64,000 bases of DNA from Mycoplasmatota bacterium (lineage in GTDB: Bacteria > Bacillota_I > Bacilli_A > Izemoplasmatales > Hujiaoplasmataceae): NCBI GenBank assembly GCA_018622675.1, contig CP076020.1, positions 868,001-932,000 on the forward strand. The letters are read 5' to 3'. Under the pieces are notes generated by a model. The model searched no databases. It was not told the DNA's origin and worked only from the letters and a program-made list of their open reading frames with translations. Shown here piece after piece: positions 45,435 to 54,067 of the stretch. How positions within the stretch are numbered: position 1 is the stretch's first letter; every line of letters begins with the position of its first letter. Both the position numbers and the translations under genes were made by a program.

Positions 45435-47323
45435 TCAATTTCAATTCTTGTATTTAAGTAGTATTCATTAATCATTTGTAATCTATCAATCATGATATCT
45501 GTTTGATACCTAAACTCTTCTAAATAATGGTCGCCAACATATTCTTTCTGATAGACAATATCATAGCCATTGACACTATAAAGTGTATCTGTAAAAAATG
45601 TTGTTGTTTTATTAGAATAAAATACATGTTCCATATCAGCAAATATTGAATTACCAAGCATTAAATTTTGATTATAAGTGATACCCAATAAATCCATTAA
45701 AGTAGGCACAATGGTATATGGTGAAACAAATTTAGTCATTGTCGTTGACGCATGATTTTCTAAATATGCATCAGATAATCTTTGATTGTATATGCTATAA
45801 AAACTTGAGTAAATGTCCATGTCATAAAACTGGGCATCTTCACCTTCTATACTATGAATTTTTCGATTAAAATTATGATAATATGCTGCATGATCTCCGT
45901 ATAGAACAAAAATTGTATCATCATATCTGCCTTCTTCTTTTAAAGCGTCTATCAAAATTCCGAGCCCTCGATCAAAGTCCATCATTGCAGCCTGGTAGTA
46001 TAGCATTCTCTCTTGATCTTCTTGGCTATATTCTTTAAGAGGATTTTCCCAATCACCTCTACCCTCAGCGATTTCAATTAAATTATAATAACCTAAATCT
46101 TCAAATTTTTGAATATTATCTTGACCTTCATTATATGGACCATGTGTTAATAAAGATGTCCAAAAATAATAAAAAGGATCATCAGTTTGAAACATGATGT
46201 CTGTCATCGCACTTGCAGTATCACTATCCAAAGTTAAATTCCCATCCCATTCCCATCTAGGTGTTTCAGGAAAAATTTCACCATGAAAATATAAATTCTC
46301 AAATCCTAACATTTTTAAAATATCACCACGAGAATAAAAAATAGAGTAGTTATCATGGAAATATGCAGTTTCATAAGTATCGCTTAAAATACTAGGTAAA
46401 GAATCTTCAAAAACATATTGATAATTTGTCGTATCAAATGAATGTGGTGGATAATGGCCAATCATACCTATAATTTCAGATACATTGGTTTTATTCTCAC
46501 TATAATGATTTATAAAGTCAAAGCCTTTATTAGTCATCCTATATAAATTAGGTGTCAATAAAGGATGTACTGCATAACTTTCTCCTGATTCAATCATGAT
46601 TGTAAAGATATTATAACCTTCTAATAAACCAAAATATTCGCTTTGATCAGAATCTTTATGAGGAATGTCATACTGAGGAAATGGTTCATCTTTAAAATAC
46701 AACAAATCAACTTCTTTATAGTAATATGCTAAAAAACCATATCTTTCTAAAGCATCTCTTTTTAATGCAGGTAATGTTACATCTTCACTATATTCCCCAA
46801 AAGGATCAAGTGACTTAGTCGATAAAGTTGTAGTTAAAGAAAGTATGACAATTAAAAACAAAAATAAGGAATGAAGATATATCTTTTTGTTAACGATTGT
46901 TTCACCAGATAAGAATTTCTTATTGATGTATTTTAATGAGAATATATATACAATGGTAATTAACAAGAAATCAACAAATGCTCTTATGGATATGTAATCC
47001 AAATTTAAAATATCAGTAGCTTCACCTAATAATTTAAATTGTTCAAAGGTAAATAATTCAAAATATCCACTAAAAGTATTGGCATTTGTAACAAATAAAG
47101 CATTGACAAACAACAACCAAGTAGACATATAAATCATCCCCCATTTTTTTGAAGGAATAATCAATATAAAACTTGAAATAAACAAAATAAAAACAAGATC
47201 TATGATAAAACTTTTAGGTAAAAAGCGAAAGTCTATCCATAAAAAAGCGATTATCTCAATCACAAAGTAAAAAGCCACAAACAAGCCTATAAGTATGAAT
47301 TTTTGTTTTAAGTATTCTTTCAT
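45428..47323 (-). CDS. LTA-synthase-like sulfatase-domain membrane enzyme
   Basis: Five TM helices (residues about 10-175), then an extracellular sulfatase-fold domain. Metal and catalytic residues of the LtaS type: Glu in MIESGESYA, the nucleophilic Thr in ENKTNVSEIIG, and Asp-His in YGDHAAYY. Canonical LtaS polymerises glycerol phosphate from phosphatidylglycerol; sequence alone does not separate this from phosphoethanolamine transferases. 631 residues from ATG 47323, preceded by GGTGAAG; ATG 47335 lies almost on the predicted transcription start. No signal of a wall-polymer cluster nearby. Confidence 0.85.
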   Translation of the reverse strand: MKEYLKQKFILIGLFVAFYFVIEIIAFLWIDFRFLPKSFIIDLVFILFISSFILIIPSKKWGMIYMSTWLLFVNALFVTNANTFSGYFELFTFEQFKLLGEATDILNLDYISIRAFVDFLLITIVYIFSLKYINKKFLSGETIVNKKIYLHSLFLFLIVILSLTTTLSTKSLDPFGEYSEDVTLPALKRDALERYGFLAYYYKEVDLLYFKDEPFPQYDIPHKDSDQSEYFGLLEGYNIFTIMIESGESYAVHPLLTPNLYRMTNKGFDFINHYSENKTNVSEIIGMIGHYPPHSFDTTNYQYVFEDSLPSILSDTYETAYFHDNYSIFYSRGDILKMLGFENLYFHGEIFPETPRWEWDGNLTLDSDTASAMTDIMFQTDDPFYYFWTSLLTHGPYNEGQDNIQKFEDLGYYNLIEIAEGRGDWENPLKEYSQEDQERMLYYQAAMMDFDRGLGILIDALKEEGRYDDTIFVLYGDHAAYYHNFNRKIHSIEGEDAQFYDMDIYSSFYSIYNQRLSDAYLENHASTTMTKFVSPYTIVPTLMDLLGITYNQNLMLGNSIFADMEHVFYSNKTTTFFTDTLYSVNGYDIVYQKEYVGDHYLEEFRYQTDIMIDRLQMINEYYLNTRIEIEN

Positions 47324-47339
47324 TTTCTTCACCATAAAA

Positions 47340-47348
47340 ATTATAACA
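47340..47348 (-). promoter_or_regulatory. Extended -10 promoter of the LTA-synthase-like gene
   Basis: TGTTATAAT read at 47348-47340. Transcription would begin near 47333, leaving a leader of only about 10 bases before ATG 47323. Confidence 0.5.
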
Positions 47349-47370
47349 TAAAGAAAAAAAATATCATATA

Positions 47371-47401
47371 AAAAAAAGATGAGGTTTTTTCAAACCTCAT
47401 C
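47371..47401 (-). terminator. Intrinsic terminator of hsp20
   Basis: A 10-bp stem (47378-47387 with 47392-47401, 4-base loop) then seven T residues on the minus strand. Confidence 0.92.
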
Positions 47402-47409
47402 ACTTGATG

Positions 47410-47823
47410 TTATTTAATTTCAATGTATTTTTTTTCTTTAACGTTAGTACCTTCTTTAGGAACGAATAACTTAATCATTCCCTTATCATAATTTGCTTTG
47501 ATATCTTCTTCTGCTATTTCTTCACCAACATAAAAACTTCTAGCTGATGCCCCTAAGAATCTTTCTCTCTTTAGATAATGAGCATCTTTATCTTCGTTTT
47601 CTTTTTCTATTTTAGCTTCGATAGTTAAATAACCATTATCCAAAGCGATTTTAATGTCATCCTTGTCAAAACCAGGAACATCAATGTGGAGTTCGTATCC
47701 ATCGTCTTTTTCTAAAATATCAGTTTTCATGCTTGCTTGATTTCTTTTAGCTGGTGAGAAGAAATCATCGAAGAAATCGTCAAAAAATGATAATGAATTG
47801 TTTCTTTTTACAATATTTGCCAT
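47410..47823 (-). CDS. Hsp20/alpha-crystallin small heat-shock protein
   Basis: ATP-independent holdase chaperone, 137 residues. Short N-terminal arm (FFDDFFDDFFSP), alpha-crystallin domain from DILEKDDGYELHIDVPGFDKDDI to the conserved GMIKLFVPKE, and a C-terminal tail with basic residues (KKYIEIK). It stands alone between its own promoter and terminator; two CIRCE-like operators make HrcA control likely. AGGAGG precedes the ATG. It shares that control with clpB in this window. Confidence 0.95.
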   Translation of the reverse strand: MANIVKRNNSLSFFDDFFDDFFSPAKRNQASMKTDILEKDDGYELHIDVPGFDKDDIKIALDNGYLTIEAKIEKENEDKDAHYLKRERFLGASARSFYVGEEIAEEDIKANYDKGMIKLFVPKEGTNVKEKKYIEIK

Positions 47824-47849
47824 GATATATGCCTCCTAATTTTATTTTT

Positions 47850-47876
47850 TTAGCACTCGATAACCCCGAGTGACAA
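47850..47876. promoter_or_regulatory. CIRCE operator upstream of hsp20
   Basis: TTAGCACTC-N9-GAGTGACAA; the left arm is perfect and the right arm differs from GAGTGCTAA at two bases. It lies just downstream of the -10, where HrcA would block transcription. Confidence 0.88.
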
Positions 47877-47880
47877 TTAT

Positions 47881-47908
47881 ATTATAGCATATATTTTAGC
47901 AGAGTCAA
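47881..47908 (-). promoter_or_regulatory. Promoter of hsp20
   Basis: TTGACT (47908-47903), 16-base spacer, TATAAT (47886-47881) with an extended TG. Confidence 0.85.
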
Positions 47909-47922
47909 GTATCAAGTGCTAA
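47896..47922. promoter_or_regulatory. Second, degenerate CIRCE-like repeat over the hsp20 -35
   Basis: TTAGCAGAG-N9-AAGTGCTAA keeps the 9-9-9 geometry. The outer six bases of the left arm and eight of the right arm match CIRCE. It covers the -35 element. Confidence 0.6.
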
Positions 47923-47935
47923 AAATTTATAAAAT

Positions 47936-48856
47936 TTATTCAAAAACGCCTGTAGAAAAATATTTTTCCCCTGAATCAGGGCTTATACACACGATGGTTT
48001 TATTCTCGATTTTATTTTTTTTAATATAATTTACCACTGCTTGCAAGGCTGCCCCAGTAGAAATACCAATAGATATAGCTTCTAATCTAACAAATGCTTT
48101 AGTCATATCCCAAGCATCTTGATCTTTTATAGCTACTATGTCATCGACAACTTCTGGATTGTAATTCTCTGGTACATAACCGGGTGAAATACCTGCGATT
48201 TTATGAGGATTTGCTTTTTTTCCTTTTAAAACTTGAGAATTTTCAGGCTCAATAGCAATCATTTTTGTAATAGGATGATGTTTCTTAAAATATTCACCTA
48301 TACCGCTAATGGTGCCACCTGTCCCAACACCCGCAAAAATATAATCAATGACATCAAGGTCATTAGCGATTTCTTTAGCTGTTGTATGATAATGTATTTT
48401 AGGATTTTCAGGATTTTCAAATTGAGAAGGAATAATTGCATTCATTTCTTTGAGCAGTTCTTGAACTTTTTCTTTAGAACCTTTGATTCCTTCTTCAGCT
48501 GGTGTGAGTATCACTTCTCCACCGTAGTGTTTAATTAAGTCTATTCTCTCTTTTGAAACTTTTTCAGGCATCACAATGATAGTACGATTACCATAATATG
48601 CTCCAACCATAGCTAAACCTATACCTGTATTACCACTGGTTGCTTCTATAATCGCTGTATCTTTGGTCATCGCTTTTGCTTCATACAAGGCTTTTATCAT
48701 CCCATAAGCTGGTCTGGTTTTAACATTATTAGAAGGATTAAAACTTTCTAGTTTTAGATATATTTGATTTTTAAGTTCATACTTCTCTTCAAACTTACTT
48801 AATCTCACAAGTGGTGTATGACCAATGGTTTCTAAAATATTATGATATAGACTCAT
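47936..48856 (-). CDS. cysK: Cysteine synthase A (O-acetylserine thiol-lyase)
   Basis: PLP enzyme making cysteine from O-acetylserine and sulfide. PLP Lys in FNPSNNVKTRPA, substrate loop TSGNTGIGLA, phosphate loop GTGGTISGIG, and SPDSGEKYFSTGVF at the C-terminus. 306 residues, standard. It overlaps the serine acetyltransferase gene by 17 bases, so the two steps of cysteine synthesis are coupled. Confidence 0.95.
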   Translation of the reverse strand: MSLYHNILETIGHTPLVRLSKFEEKYELKNQIYLKLESFNPSNNVKTRPAYGMIKALYEAKAMTKDTAIIEATSGNTGIGLAMVGAYYGNRTIIVMPEKVSKERIDLIKHYGGEVILTPAEEGIKGSKEKVQELLKEMNAIIPSQFENPENPKIHYHTTAKEIANDLDVIDYIFAGVGTGGTISGIGEYFKKHHPITKMIAIEPENSQVLKGKKANPHKIAGISPGYVPENYNPEVVDDIVAIKDQDAWDMTKAFVRLEAISIGISTGAALQAVVNYIKKNKIENKTIVCISPDSGEKYFSTGVFE

Positions 48857-49739
48857 CGACTTTATTCTCCCTTGTTTCTAATTCCATTGCTTTCATAGTG
48901 ACAATTGATTTTTCAGGTATGGATCCAGTAATAAAAACATTGGCTCCAATAATTGAATGATCTCCAATCAGTGATTGTCCGCCTAATATAGAAGCTCCTG
49001 CGTAAATCGTCACATGATTCCCTATGGTAGGATGCCTTTTCACACCCTTTAATTTTTGACCTTTTCTTAAACTCATAGCGCCTAAAGTAACCCCTTGGTA
49101 AATCTTGACATGGTTACCTATTTCTGTAGTTTCCCCTATAACAACACCCGTTCCGTGATCAATAAAGAAATACTCACCAATTTTAGCTGAAGGATTGATG
49201 TCTATGCCAGTTTCTCTATGAGCAAATTCGCTCATCATTCTCGGGATAACTCTCACCCCTAAATCATCAAGTTCATGGGCCATACGATGTATAACAGTTG
49301 CGTATAAGCCAGGATATGAAATGATGACTTGATCTCTATTAAGAGCAGCTGGATCCCCTTCAAAATGCGCTTCTACATCTTTGTAAATCAAAGCTCGCAT
49401 TTTAGGAATACGTTTTAAGAATTCAATACACAAAACACATGACTTTTTTGCCAAATCTTTGCTTTTTTCTTCATCCGCCATATATAATAAAGAATATTTA
49501 ATTTGTTTTTTTAGAATTTTATGTAGTTTTTTTACAAATCTCTTGGTTGTTTTTTTATCTGATGTTTCTCTTAATTGTTTGGTTGAAAAGTAACCAGGAA
49601 AGATAATTTCTTTTGTTAATTTAATAATTTTTATAACTTCACTATTTTGAGGAATCCTACAAGAACAATGATCTTTTTTTATAAGTACATCTTTGTATGA
49701 TTGCATGATATCCTTTATAGGTTGTACGAGTTTTTTCAT
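48840..49739 (-). CDS. cysE: Serine O-acetyltransferase
   Basis: Makes O-acetylserine for CysK. Helical N-terminal domain with several Cys (residues 1-160; SCRIPQNSEV and KSCVLCIEF), then left-handed beta-helix hexapeptide repeats (GTGVVIGETTEIGNHVKIYQGVTLG; active-site His in FIDHGTG). 299 residues, of the long EpsC-type found in clostridia and anaerobes. It lacks the long C-terminal tail that binds CysK in E. coli. GGAGGTGG precedes the ATG; an extended -10 lies before it. Confidence 0.92.
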   Translation of the reverse strand: MKKLVQPIKDIMQSYKDVLIKKDHCSCRIPQNSEVIKIIKLTKEIIFPGYFSTKQLRETSDKKTTKRFVKKLHKILKKQIKYSLLYMADEEKSKDLAKKSCVLCIEFLKRIPKMRALIYKDVEAHFEGDPAALNRDQVIISYPGLYATVIHRMAHELDDLGVRVIPRMMSEFAHRETGIDINPSAKIGEYFFIDHGTGVVIGETTEIGNHVKIYQGVTLGAMSLRKGQKLKGVKRHPTIGNHVTIYAGASILGGQSLIGDHSIIGANVFITGSIPEKSIVTMKAMELETRENKVDESIS

Positions 49740-49757
49740 CTTCCACCTCCAAATATC

Positions 49758-49766
49758 ATTATATCA
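49758..49766 (-). promoter_or_regulatory. Extended -10 promoter of cysE-cysK
   Basis: TGATATAAT read at 49766-49758, between the upstream terminator and the cysE ribosome site. Confidence 0.55.
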
Positions 49767-49769
49767 TAA

Positions 49770-49803
49770 GAAAAAATCCTTGCGTATCAATTCGCAAGGA
49801 TTT
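49770..49803 (-). terminator. Intrinsic terminator after the desulfurase and thioredoxin-like genes
   Basis: An 11-bp stem (49774-49784 with 49793-49803, 8-base loop) followed by T-rich tail on the minus strand. Confidence 0.88.
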
Positions 49804-50053
49804 ATAATTCTTCAAATATTTTTTTCAGTTCTTTTTTACTCTTTTCTCCTGTAATTCTTTTAATCTCTAAACCATCTTTTTCTATAATCACAGTAGGTAA
49901 GATATTTCCAAGTTCATAAGCTGATATATCGTCTTCATCATAATCTAAATCAATCACTTGATCGATCCCATACTCCTTAAATAACTTATCATACCTATTT
50001 CTCATCACAAGACATGACATACACCATATGGCAGTAATTCTAATAACCTTCAT
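49802..50053 (-). CDS. Small thioredoxin-like protein with CMSC motif
   Basis: 83 residues: beta strand MKVIRITAIW, then CMSC (Cys11, Cys14) as a redox site, a helix, beta strand QVIDLDYDED, cis-Pro-like LPTVIIEKDG and a final helix. This is a minimal thioredoxin fold. The position right behind a cysteine desulfurase (14-base overlap) suggests that it accepts or reduces the persulfide, which is inference. ATG 50053 has GGAGAG upstream. Confidence 0.8.
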   Translation of the reverse strand: MKVIRITAIWCMSCLVMRNRYDKLFKEYGIDQVIDLDYDEDDISAYELGNILPTVIIEKDGLEIKRITGEKSKKELKKIFEEL

Positions 50054-51155
50054 AATATCTCTCCAATACATTGATACATTCATCGATTTCTTCTTTTGTT
50101 GTTAAGTGTGATAAAGATATTCTAATTGATGAACTCGCTTTATCAATATCACCAGTTAATGTTTTAACAACCTTGGATAAACTTTTATTTGATGAGCAAG
50201 CTGAAGTCGTTGAAACAAAAATACCGTGATCTGATAAATATTTTTGTAAGACTTTTCCTTCAATACCTAAAAAAGATACATTCAGTATATGCGGTATGGA
50301 ATACTGGTTAGAATTGATATAACAATCTTTGAAAGATTTTAGTCGTTCTACAAAATATTGATTTAATTCTTTAACATATGAGTAATTTTCTTCAATAACA
50401 CTATAAGCTTCATCAACCGCTTTACCTAAAGAATGTATTAAACTTGTGGGTGGTGTCCCGCCTCTATAATTTGAAATGGACTTACCACCATGAACAAGAG
50501 GAGTAAGTTTTATTCCCTGCCTATGCATTAAAGCACCAATTCCTTTAAAACCATATATTTTATGAGCAGATAAAGAGATTAAATCTGCCACTGAATAATC
50601 TATTTTAACTTTTCCAAGGGCTTGGGTCATATCACTATGAAAAACAATATTTGGATACTTTTTCAAAATTTTACCTATTTTAGATATATCCTGTAAAATA
50701 CCTAATTCTGAATTAACTAAACCAATGCTAACCAAAATTGTTTGATTATTGATAAGTGATTCAAGATTTTCTAAGTCTACTTGTCCGAATTCATCCATTT
50801 CTACAACGTCTATGACAAAACCTTCTTTAGCTAAATAATTAAGGGTTGTCGTTATTGACCCGTGTTCAAAAGGACTGGTAATAATGTGATTACCTAACAA
50901 TTTCTTTTCATAGGCAATTCCTTTTAAAGCTAAATTATTTGATTCTGTCGCGCCTGATGTATAAGTGATATCATGATCAAATAAAGATAATTTTTCTTTC
51001 ATTAAAGTTGACGTATGAAATATATCATTTAAGGCTTCTTTACCTAAAGCGTGAATTGAATTGCTATTGGCAAAAAAATTTTGATTAAATTGATAATCTT
51101 CATCTAAAACGACTTTTGACACAGGTGTTGTTGCACTATAATCTAAATATATCAT
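50040..51155 (-). CDS. Cysteine desulfurase, NifS/IscS family
   Basis: PLP enzyme that releases sulfur from cysteine as a protein persulfide. N-terminal MIYLDYSATTP, PLP Lys in SLSAHKIYGFKG, and active-site Cys in TTSACSSN on a long loop, the IscS/NifS class I form. 371 residues, slightly short. No scaffold (SufU/IscU) gene is adjacent; the next gene is a CxxC thioredoxin-like protein, so delivery to tRNA thiolation or Fe-S assembly is equally possible. Confidence 0.92.
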   Translation of the reverse strand: MIYLDYSATTPVSKVVLDEDYQFNQNFFANSNSIHALGKEALNDIFHTSTLMKEKLSLFDHDITYTSGATESNNLALKGIAYEKKLLGNHIITSPFEHGSITTTLNYLAKEGFVIDVVEMDEFGQVDLENLESLINNQTILVSIGLVNSELGILQDISKIGKILKKYPNIVFHSDMTQALGKVKIDYSVADLISLSAHKIYGFKGIGALMHRQGIKLTPLVHGGKSISNYRGGTPPTSLIHSLGKAVDEAYSVIEENYSYVKELNQYFVERLKSFKDCYINSNQYSIPHILNVSFLGIEGKVLQKYLSDHGIFVSTTSACSSNKSLSKVVKTLTGDIDKASSSIRISLSHLTTKEEIDECINVLERYYEGY

Positions 51156-51216
51156 TTAACCACATCCTATTCTCATATATTATAACTCAAATTAATAATT
51201 TATTAAACAAGGATTT

Positions 51217-51244
51217 AATAAAAGGGTTGGAATTCCAACCCTTT
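51217..51244 (-). terminator. Terminator of the RCC1 lipoprotein gene
   Basis: A perfect 10-bp stem (51221-51230 with 51235-51244, loop AATT) 6 bases after the stop, followed by an interrupted T tail. Confidence 0.8.
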
Positions 51245-51250
51245 AGTTCT

Positions 51251-52453
51251 TTATGTTAAATCCTGAGATTCTATGCTTTGATCATCAAATACCATCGTAT
51301 ATGTTTCCTTTGCAATAAAGATGTCAATGATGGTTTGATTATTATAAAGTGATTTATCAACAATGGTTGGTGTATTAACCGCTGATTGATGACCCAAGCC
51401 TAATTGACCATTAAAATTATAGCCAAATACATAGGCGTTTTGATTTGTAATCACCGCAGAACTTTCATGAGAAAATCTCAATCTAACAATGTCTTCATCT
51501 TCTGAAAAACTATCGCTTATTTCAATAGGTTCATATGACAATCTTGGTAAAGTGCCAATCCCAAGTTGACCTAAACTGTTGTCACCGAAAACAAATACTC
51601 GTCCAGTTTCACTCAGAACTCCAGAGTGATTATAACCAACTTCAATATCTATAATTTGGTCTTCATCCAAATCAAATTGATCGGTAATATTCATAGGTTC
51701 AAGCACTTGTTCATCTTCATCTCCTATACCCAACTGACCATATTCATTATCACCCCAAGCAAAAACTTGCCCATAAGCACTCAATGCCATAGAATGATTA
51801 TTTCCTAAGTCTATTTTAACAATATAATCATCTTCAAGTTCGAAGGCATCAGTAATATCTTGTGGTGTATAGATTGTTTCTTCCCAAGGATTATTAATTT
51901 CACCATTACCTAGTTGACCATAAGCATTTACACCAAAAGTAAATACACGGTTCATACTTGTGATGATCGCATTATTATCTCGACCTGCAGAAATATATAC
52001 AATCTTTTCGTTTTCCTCAAGATTAAAATTATCTGTGATATCAACCGGTGTATTCTGGTTACTACCACCAGCTAAACCTAATTTACCATATGAATTATGT
52101 CCCCATGTGAAAACACGACCATTTTGACTTAAAGCAATACCATGGTATTCACCTAATCTCACTGAGACGATTTCATCGTCTGAATCAAGATCAAATTGAC
52201 TTGTTATATTGACTTCTACATCCTTACTTTCAAAAGTACCATCGCCTAATTCCCCTACACGATTGTCACCCTTGGTATAAACTTGTCCACCATCAATATA
52301 TATAGTGTTTTTTCTATGCGTATCAACAGTACTCAATTCTATGGCTAATTCAGTTTTGGTTTCCTCTATATCTGTCCCTTCAGAACAAGCAAAAACACTT
52401 AAAGACAAAAAACTCATTAATAGGACTAATAAAACTTTTTTCAAATCTTTCAT
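51251..52453 (-). CDS. RCC1-repeat surface lipoprotein
   Basis: Signal peptide with lipobox LSVFAC, then six or seven RCC1 repeats forming a beta-propeller. Each unit has the pattern ..D..I..I..G..H..AL...G.VF.WG.N.YGQLG (for example RLGEYHGIALSQNGRVFTWG, DLGNNHSMALSAYGQVFAWG, EVGYNHSGVLSETGRVFVFG). 400 residues from ATG 52453 with GGGGGTGGGA upstream; GTG 52462 lies in that site. It is monocistronic. RCC1 in eukaryotes is a Ran exchange factor; here only the fold is shared, and extracellular binding is more likely. Confidence 0.85.
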   Translation of the reverse strand: MKDLKKVLLVLLMSFLSLSVFACSEGTDIEETKTELAIELSTVDTHRKNTIYIDGGQVYTKGDNRVGELGDGTFESKDVEVNITSQFDLDSDDEIVSVRLGEYHGIALSQNGRVFTWGHNSYGKLGLAGGSNQNTPVDITDNFNLEENEKIVYISAGRDNNAIITSMNRVFTFGVNAYGQLGNGEINNPWEETIYTPQDITDAFELEDDYIVKIDLGNNHSMALSAYGQVFAWGDNEYGQLGIGDEDEQVLEPMNITDQFDLDEDQIIDIEVGYNHSGVLSETGRVFVFGDNSLGQLGIGTLPRLSYEPIEISDSFSEDEDIVRLRFSHESSAVITNQNAYVFGYNFNGQLGLGHQSAVNTPTIVDKSLYNNQTIIDIFIAKETYTMVFDDQSIESQDLT

Positions 52454-52513
52454 AAATCCCACCCCCTTTTATTATATCACTTAAGATAAATAACTTACAA
52501 TATATGGCTTAAG

Positions 52514-52542
52514 AAAAAAATAAGCTAGTAAACTAGCTTATT
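52514..52542 (-). terminator. Intrinsic terminator of lpd
   Basis: AATAAGCTA / TAGCTTATT stem (52519-52527 with 52534-52542) overlapping the stop, then seven T residues on the minus strand. Confidence 0.9.
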
Positions 52543-53917
52543 CCATGTAATGTATTGCCAATTGATCAAGACCTAGTGCACTTTCATGTACTAACTCTTG
52601 TATGGTTGGATGTGCAAAAATTGTATGATGAACATTTTCTGCTTTTAATTGGTTTTCTATAGCTAGAGTATAAGTAGCTATCAGATTTTCTGCTTCTTTA
52701 CCTAAAATCATGGCTCCAATTAATTTTTTTGTTTCTTTATTTCTTATCAGTTTTATATAACCCTTATCCCCATTTAAAATGAGTGCTTTTCCATTTGCAG
52801 AGAAAGGTACTTTGATGATATCAACATCTATATTTTTTTCTTTAGCCATCTCTTCAGTAATACCCACAGTCGCTATGGTTGGTGAAGTAAAAATTACTGA
52901 AGGAACATTTGTTTTATCAAAAGTAGATTGTTTTCCTAAAATATTATCAACAGCAACAAATGCTTGGTGAGAAGCAACATGTGCTAGTTGCATGATATTA
53001 TTGACATCTCCTATTGCATAAATATGTTCAAGATTTGTTTTCATATGAGAATTAACGTTAATGCCTTTAAAATCATCATAATCAAGACTTGTTTGTTCTA
53101 AGGCTAAACCTTTGACTTGTGGAGCTCGTCCAATGGCTTCTAAAACCATTTCACTTTCCACAAAATCTTCTTTATCTTTTCTTTCAAAATATACCTTTTT
53201 AAGTTGATTTGCTTCTTCAACCCTAACAACTTTTGCTTTAGTCAATATATTGATTCCAGCTTTTTTAGCATAAGGAATTAGTCTTAAAGCCAATTCTTTA
53301 TCAATACCTGGTAATATTCTAGGCAAGAATTCTACAACATTGACCGTTACACCCATATTGGCATAAATAAAAGCAAACTCCATACCAATAATTCCCCCGC
53401 CAATAACGGTTAACGATTTTGGCAATTTTCTATTATCTAATAGCTGTCTTGAACTCAACATCAAATCTGCACCTTTTATCGGTAAATGTTTGGGTTGAGA
53501 ACCAGTCGCAATGATCATATTCTTCGCTTGAATTTCTTGATCATTCACAAGAACTAGATTATCACTTACAAATTTTGCTTGTCCTTGGATCACTTTTACG
53601 CCATGTTTATTCAATAGAAACTCTATACCAGATACCAACTTCTCTTTTATTGCATTCTTTTTATCTACTACTTTATTCAAGTCAATATTCAAAGCATCAA
53701 AAGTGATGCCCAAATCTTCATTTAATAAATCATGATACATTTCAGCTGAACGTACAAAGGCTTTGGTCGGTATACAGCCAACATTCAGACAAGTTCCTCC
53801 AACCCATTCTTTATCAACTAAAACAACATCTAAGCCCTGTTTTTTTGCATATATAGCCGCAACATATCCACCCGGACCAGCACCAATGATAAGCAAATCT
53901 GTCTTTAATTTTTCCAT
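52538..53917 (-). CDS. lpd: Dihydrolipoyl dehydrogenase
   Basis: FAD enzyme that reoxidises lipoamide in pyruvate or other 2-oxoacid complexes or the glycine system. FAD loop IGAGPGGYVAA, redox pair in GGTCLNVGCIPTK, NAD loop VIGGGIIGMEFA, and active-site HPTIQE at the C-terminus. 459 residues, standard, with no lipoyl domain. No E1/E2 genes are adjacent, so the complex it serves is not shown. It diverges from clpB. Confidence 0.95.
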   Translation of the reverse strand: MEKLKTDLLIIGAGPGGYVAAIYAKKQGLDVVLVDKEWVGGTCLNVGCIPTKAFVRSAEMYHDLLNEDLGITFDALNIDLNKVVDKKNAIKEKLVSGIEFLLNKHGVKVIQGQAKFVSDNLVLVNDQEIQAKNMIIATGSQPKHLPIKGADLMLSSRQLLDNRKLPKSLTVIGGGIIGMEFAFIYANMGVTVNVVEFLPRILPGIDKELALRLIPYAKKAGINILTKAKVVRVEEANQLKKVYFERKDKEDFVESEMVLEAIGRAPQVKGLALEQTSLDYDDFKGINVNSHMKTNLEHIYAIGDVNNIMQLAHVASHQAFVAVDNILGKQSTFDKTNVPSVIFTSPTIATVGITEEMAKEKNIDVDIIKVPFSANGKALILNGDKGYIKLIRNKETKKLIGAMILGKEAENLIATYTLAIENQLKAENVHHTIFAHPTIQELVHESALGLDQLAIHYME

Positions 53918-53941
53918 GACTACCCCCTTATATTCATATAA

Positions 53942-53970
53942 ATTATATCAATCAAATCTTAAAAATACAA
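53942..53970 (-). promoter_or_regulatory. Promoter of lpd
   Basis: TTGTAT (53970-53965), 17-base spacer, TATAAT (53947-53942) with an extended TG. Confidence 0.75.
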
Positions 53971-53990
53971 CCATAGTTTCAAGCAATATT

Positions 53991-54033
53991 TTAGCACTCT
54001 TATATTGACAGTGCTAATTCTTTGTAATATAAT
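53991..54033 (+). promoter_or_regulatory. CIRCE operator over the clpB promoter
   Basis: TTAGCACTC-N9-CAGTGCTAA (53991-54017) differs from consensus CIRCE by one base. Inside its spacer and right arm lies TTGACA (54005-54010), then 17 bases and TATAAT (54028-54033). HrcA binding would occlude the -35. Confidence 0.93.
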
Positions 54034-54067
54034 ATATATGTAAAAAATAAATAAAGGATGTGATCAT

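Noticed and set aside
47877..47935. Terminator of cysK in the hsp20 promoter region
   Set aside because: The inverted repeats there fit CIRCE geometry and lack a T tail in the cysK direction.
51251..52453. Ran-type nucleotide exchange factor
   Set aside because: Only the RCC1 propeller is shared; the protein is exported as a lipoprotein, so contact with a cytosolic GTPase is unlikely.
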